Shown piece by piece: positions 6,145 through 7,500 of a stretch of 7,500 nt of DNA; the stretch's first letter is position 1; each line of letters opens with the position of its first letter. Position numbers and translations under genes: made by a program. Source of the DNA: Saprospiraceae bacterium. GTDB taxonomy: Bacteria > Bacteroidota > Bacteroidia > Chitinophagales > Saprospiraceae. The notes under the pieces are model-generated. The model saw nothing but the letters and a program-made list of their open reading frames with translations. It did not search any database and had not been told where the DNA came from. The DNA is taken from assembly GCA_027031145.1 (NCBI GenBank), contig JALVEG010000553.1, forward strand, positions 1-7,500, given 5' to 3'.

Positions 6145-6788
6145 ACACTATTCAAAAACAGTTCGATATTTTTAAATAATTCTATATTTTCTCTTATTTT
6201 GTTATCATTCCAGTTCCACCATCTAACTTGTAATAATTTATTTCGTTGTCCTTCACTAAACCTATATTTATAATGTTTTGCAGGAGTACCAATAACGACA
6301 GAGTATGGTTCAACATCTTTGGTCACAAGAGAATGTGCTCCAATAATAGCACCATCTCCAATTTTAACCCCTGCTAAAACAGTAGAATTTGCACCTATCC
6401 AAACATCATTTCCTATAATGGTTTCTAAATTACGTTCAGCTTCTTGTGTAAGATCGTTCTTGCTGAACCCATATTTTGGTTTATAAGTAAATGAATGGGT
6501 ACTGACCCAATCCATAGGATGACCACCCAATCCTATTCTGCAATTATAAGCTATTGAGCAAAACCTTCCAATACTAATTGTATTTTTATCTATTAGACAG
6601 TTTTTATTTATATAAGTGTATTTTCCAACCTTTAATGCATTCAAATAAACCCCCTCTTCAACAATAACACCTTTTTCAAATTTTGTATGTCGACTGACTG
6701 AATGTGCTTTAATTGTACATTTATCACAAAATATATTCAGATATAAAATCCAAAATTTCATTATTATATTAAAAATCAAGTTTTTCAT
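6141..6788 (-). CDS. CatB/XAT-type hexapeptide-repeat O-acetyltransferase
   Basis: A 215-residue left-handed beta-helix acetyltransferase, predicted to move acetyl from acetyl-CoA to a hydroxyl or amino group on a sugar. Hexapeptide turns run from about residue 40 to 170: VGKYTYINKNCLI, ISIGRFCSI, then the strong IIGNDVWIGANSTVLAGV (124-141) and IGDGAIIGAHSLV, ending at GTPAK (167-171). GGHPMDWVSTHSF (88-100) contains H90, the likely catalytic base by comparison with CatB and XAT enzymes. The first 20 residues are hydrophobic (FNIIMKFWILYLNIF), a possible membrane-associated helix. I chose ATG 6788: a longer TTG-started frame at 6803 would cover the promoter element at 6793-6800. M10 is a further possible start. 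The neighbours point to surface-glycan modification; antibiotic inactivation by a CatB-like protein is less likely here. Confidence 0.88.
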   Translation of the reverse strand: MKNLIFNIIMKFWILYLNIFCDKCTIKAHSVSRHTKFEKGVIVEEGVYLNALKVGKYTYINKNCLIDKNTISIGRFCSIAYNCRIGLGGHPMDWVSTHSFTYKPKYGFSKNDLTQEAERNLETIIGNDVWIGANSTVLAGVKIGDGAIIGAHSLVTKDVEPYSVVIGTPAKHYKYRFSEGQRNKLLQVRWWNWNDNKIRENIELFKNIELFLNSV

Positions 6789-6792
6789 TAAA

Positions 6793-6800
6793 CAAAAATA
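6793..6800 (-). promoter_or_regulatory. -7 promoter element (TATTTTTG) for the acetyltransferase gene
   Basis: Read on the minus strand, 6800 to 6793 spells TATTTTTG, an exact TAnnTTTG. The ATG begins four bases after the G, so transcription would start at or next to the start codon. This supports the ATG at 6788 over the upstream TTG at 6803 and, like the glycosyltransferase gene, suggests a leaderless or nearly leaderless mRNA. Confidence 0.6.
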
Positions 6801-6916
6801 CAAAAAAAAGAGAAATTCTAACTAAAATTCTTAATTGGATTATACTATACTTAGAGTCTTAAGCAAATATTCATTTTTATTATTTATTTAATATGAAATA
6901 TTCCAACAAATTACCG

Positions 6917-6924
6917 TATTTTTG
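6917..6924 (+). promoter_or_regulatory. -7 promoter element (TATTTTTG) for the cytidylyltransferase gene
   Basis: An exact TAnnTTTG match 24 bases before the ATG at 6949 would give a leader of about 18-20 nt. No TTTG is present at the -33 position. An imperfect inverted repeat (AATATTCAT at 6866-6874 against ATGAAATATT at 6893-6902) lies just upstream and could touch a regulator or the polymerase, though such AT-rich matches also arise by chance. Confidence 0.6.
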
Positions 6925-6948
6925 TTGTTCTAATTATTAAAAAACAAT

Positions 6949-7500
6949 ATGAATATATTAATAATTATTCCGGCAAGAGGAGGTTCCAGGGGAATTCCCC
7001 GTAAAAACTTACGCGCTTTGAATGGCAAACCTTTGATTTATTATAGTATTACAAATGCGCTAAAATCAAAATTCAAACCGGATGTTTATGTTTCCAGTGA
7101 TGACGATGAGATTCTGATGTTTGCCGGTAGATTCGGAGCAAAAAAATTGAAAAGAAATAGCCGGTTATCAGATGATAAAACGACATTGGAACCGGTTATC
7201 TACAATGCATTTATGGAAATATCATCCCAAAACAAAAAGCAATATGATTTAATAATTACAATGCAACCTACATCTCCACTGCTATCTTCAAAATCTCTTG
7301 ATATTGCGATTCAGAAACTTTTAGACAATGAAGAAACCGATGTAATGATATCTGTTAGTGAAAAAAGGCATTTGAGTTGGAAACAGGATGGGGATAGTTT
7401 TATTCCCAACTATAAAGAAAGATTGAACAGACAACAGCTTGAACCCATTTTTGAAGAAACAGGCTCTTTTGTGATTTGTCGCCCTGAAAATCTTATAAAA
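6949..7500 (+). CDS. CMP-nonulosonate (sialic-acid-like) cytidylyltransferase, N-terminal part (neuA/pseF-like)
   Basis: An open frame from ATG 6949 runs off the right edge after 184 codons; the family is usually about 230 residues, so roughly 45-50 are missing. The N-terminus, IPARGGSRGIPRKNLRAL (7-24), is the CTP-binding loop of acylneuraminate cytidylyltransferases. SSDDDEI (49-55), LSDDKTT, MQPTSPLL (105-112) and RLNRQQL (158-164) with ETGSF (170-174) follow in the standard order. The enzyme joins CMP from CTP to a nonulosonic acid such as sialic, legionaminic or pseudaminic acid in the cytoplasm; the visible part does not say which. It is transcribed away from the acetyltransferase gene, and with the glycosyltransferase and acetyltransferase next to it, this looks like the edge of a surface-polysaccharide or protein-glycosylation locus. 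Loss of the end is due only to the window boundary. Confidence 0.92.
   Translation, partial: MNILIIIPARGGSRGIPRKNLRALNGKPLIYYSITNALKSKFKPDVYVSSDDDEILMFAGRFGAKKLKRNSRLSDDKTTLEPVIYNAFMEISSQNKKQYDLIITMQPTSPLLSSKSLDIAIQKLLDNEETDVMISVSEKRHLSWKQDGDSFIPNYKERLNRQQLEPIFEETGSFVICRPENLIK

Noticed and set aside
6789..6803. Longer acetyltransferase starting at TTG 6803
   Set aside because: The extra five codons lie over the exact -7 element TATTTTTG, so they would not be in the mRNA from that promoter; ATG 6788 also gives a more typical start.

Overview
The window is AT-rich and reads as chromosomal DNA of a member of the Bacteroidota. The grounds are four good matches to the Bacteroidota -7 promoter element (TAnnTTTG) just before genes, almost no Shine-Dalgarno sequences, a lipoprotein with a relaxed lipobox, and protein families common in that phylum. 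I cannot place it more precisely.

Layout. Positions 1-263 hold the last 86 codons of a gene that begins outside the window, with a tail resembling the RCK_C/TrkA-C end of some cation transporters (tentative). A 361-base non-coding stretch follows, with a four-unit, 10-bp-period repeat (461-500) and a possible promoter. Then come two tandem genes for short, tailless single-stranded DNA-binding proteins (625-960 and 1044-1379), 73% identical, each behind a copied leader with a small hairpin. A strong intrinsic terminator (1401-1446) closes this unit. Next is comM (1523-3079), a Mg-chelatase-like AAA+ ATPase of the YifB/ComM family, behind its own leader that can fold. A promoter inside a long imperfect palindrome then leads to a small lipoprotein (3147-3587), whose end overlaps a GTG-started HI0933/TIGR03862-type flavoprotein (3574-4788).

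From 4837 the content looks like the edge of a surface-glycan locus: a GT4-like glycosyltransferase (4837-6144), a convergent CatB-type hexapeptide O-acetyltransferase (6141-6788, minus strand) sharing stop-codon bases with it, and, divergent from that, the first 184 codons of a CMP-nonulosonate synthetase-like cytidylyltransferase (6949 to the window end).

How the genes fit together. The ssb pair and comM all act on single-stranded or recombining DNA; ComM is known as a branch-migration factor in natural transformation. The cluster may therefore serve DNA uptake or recombination, although a terminator separates the two units. The last three genes would activate a sialic-acid-like sugar, transfer sugars and acetylate a glycan. 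No tRNA, rRNA, CRISPR array, transposase or integrase was seen. The features most worth following up are the duplicated ssb leader with its conserved hairpin and the 10-bp-period repeat upstream of it.
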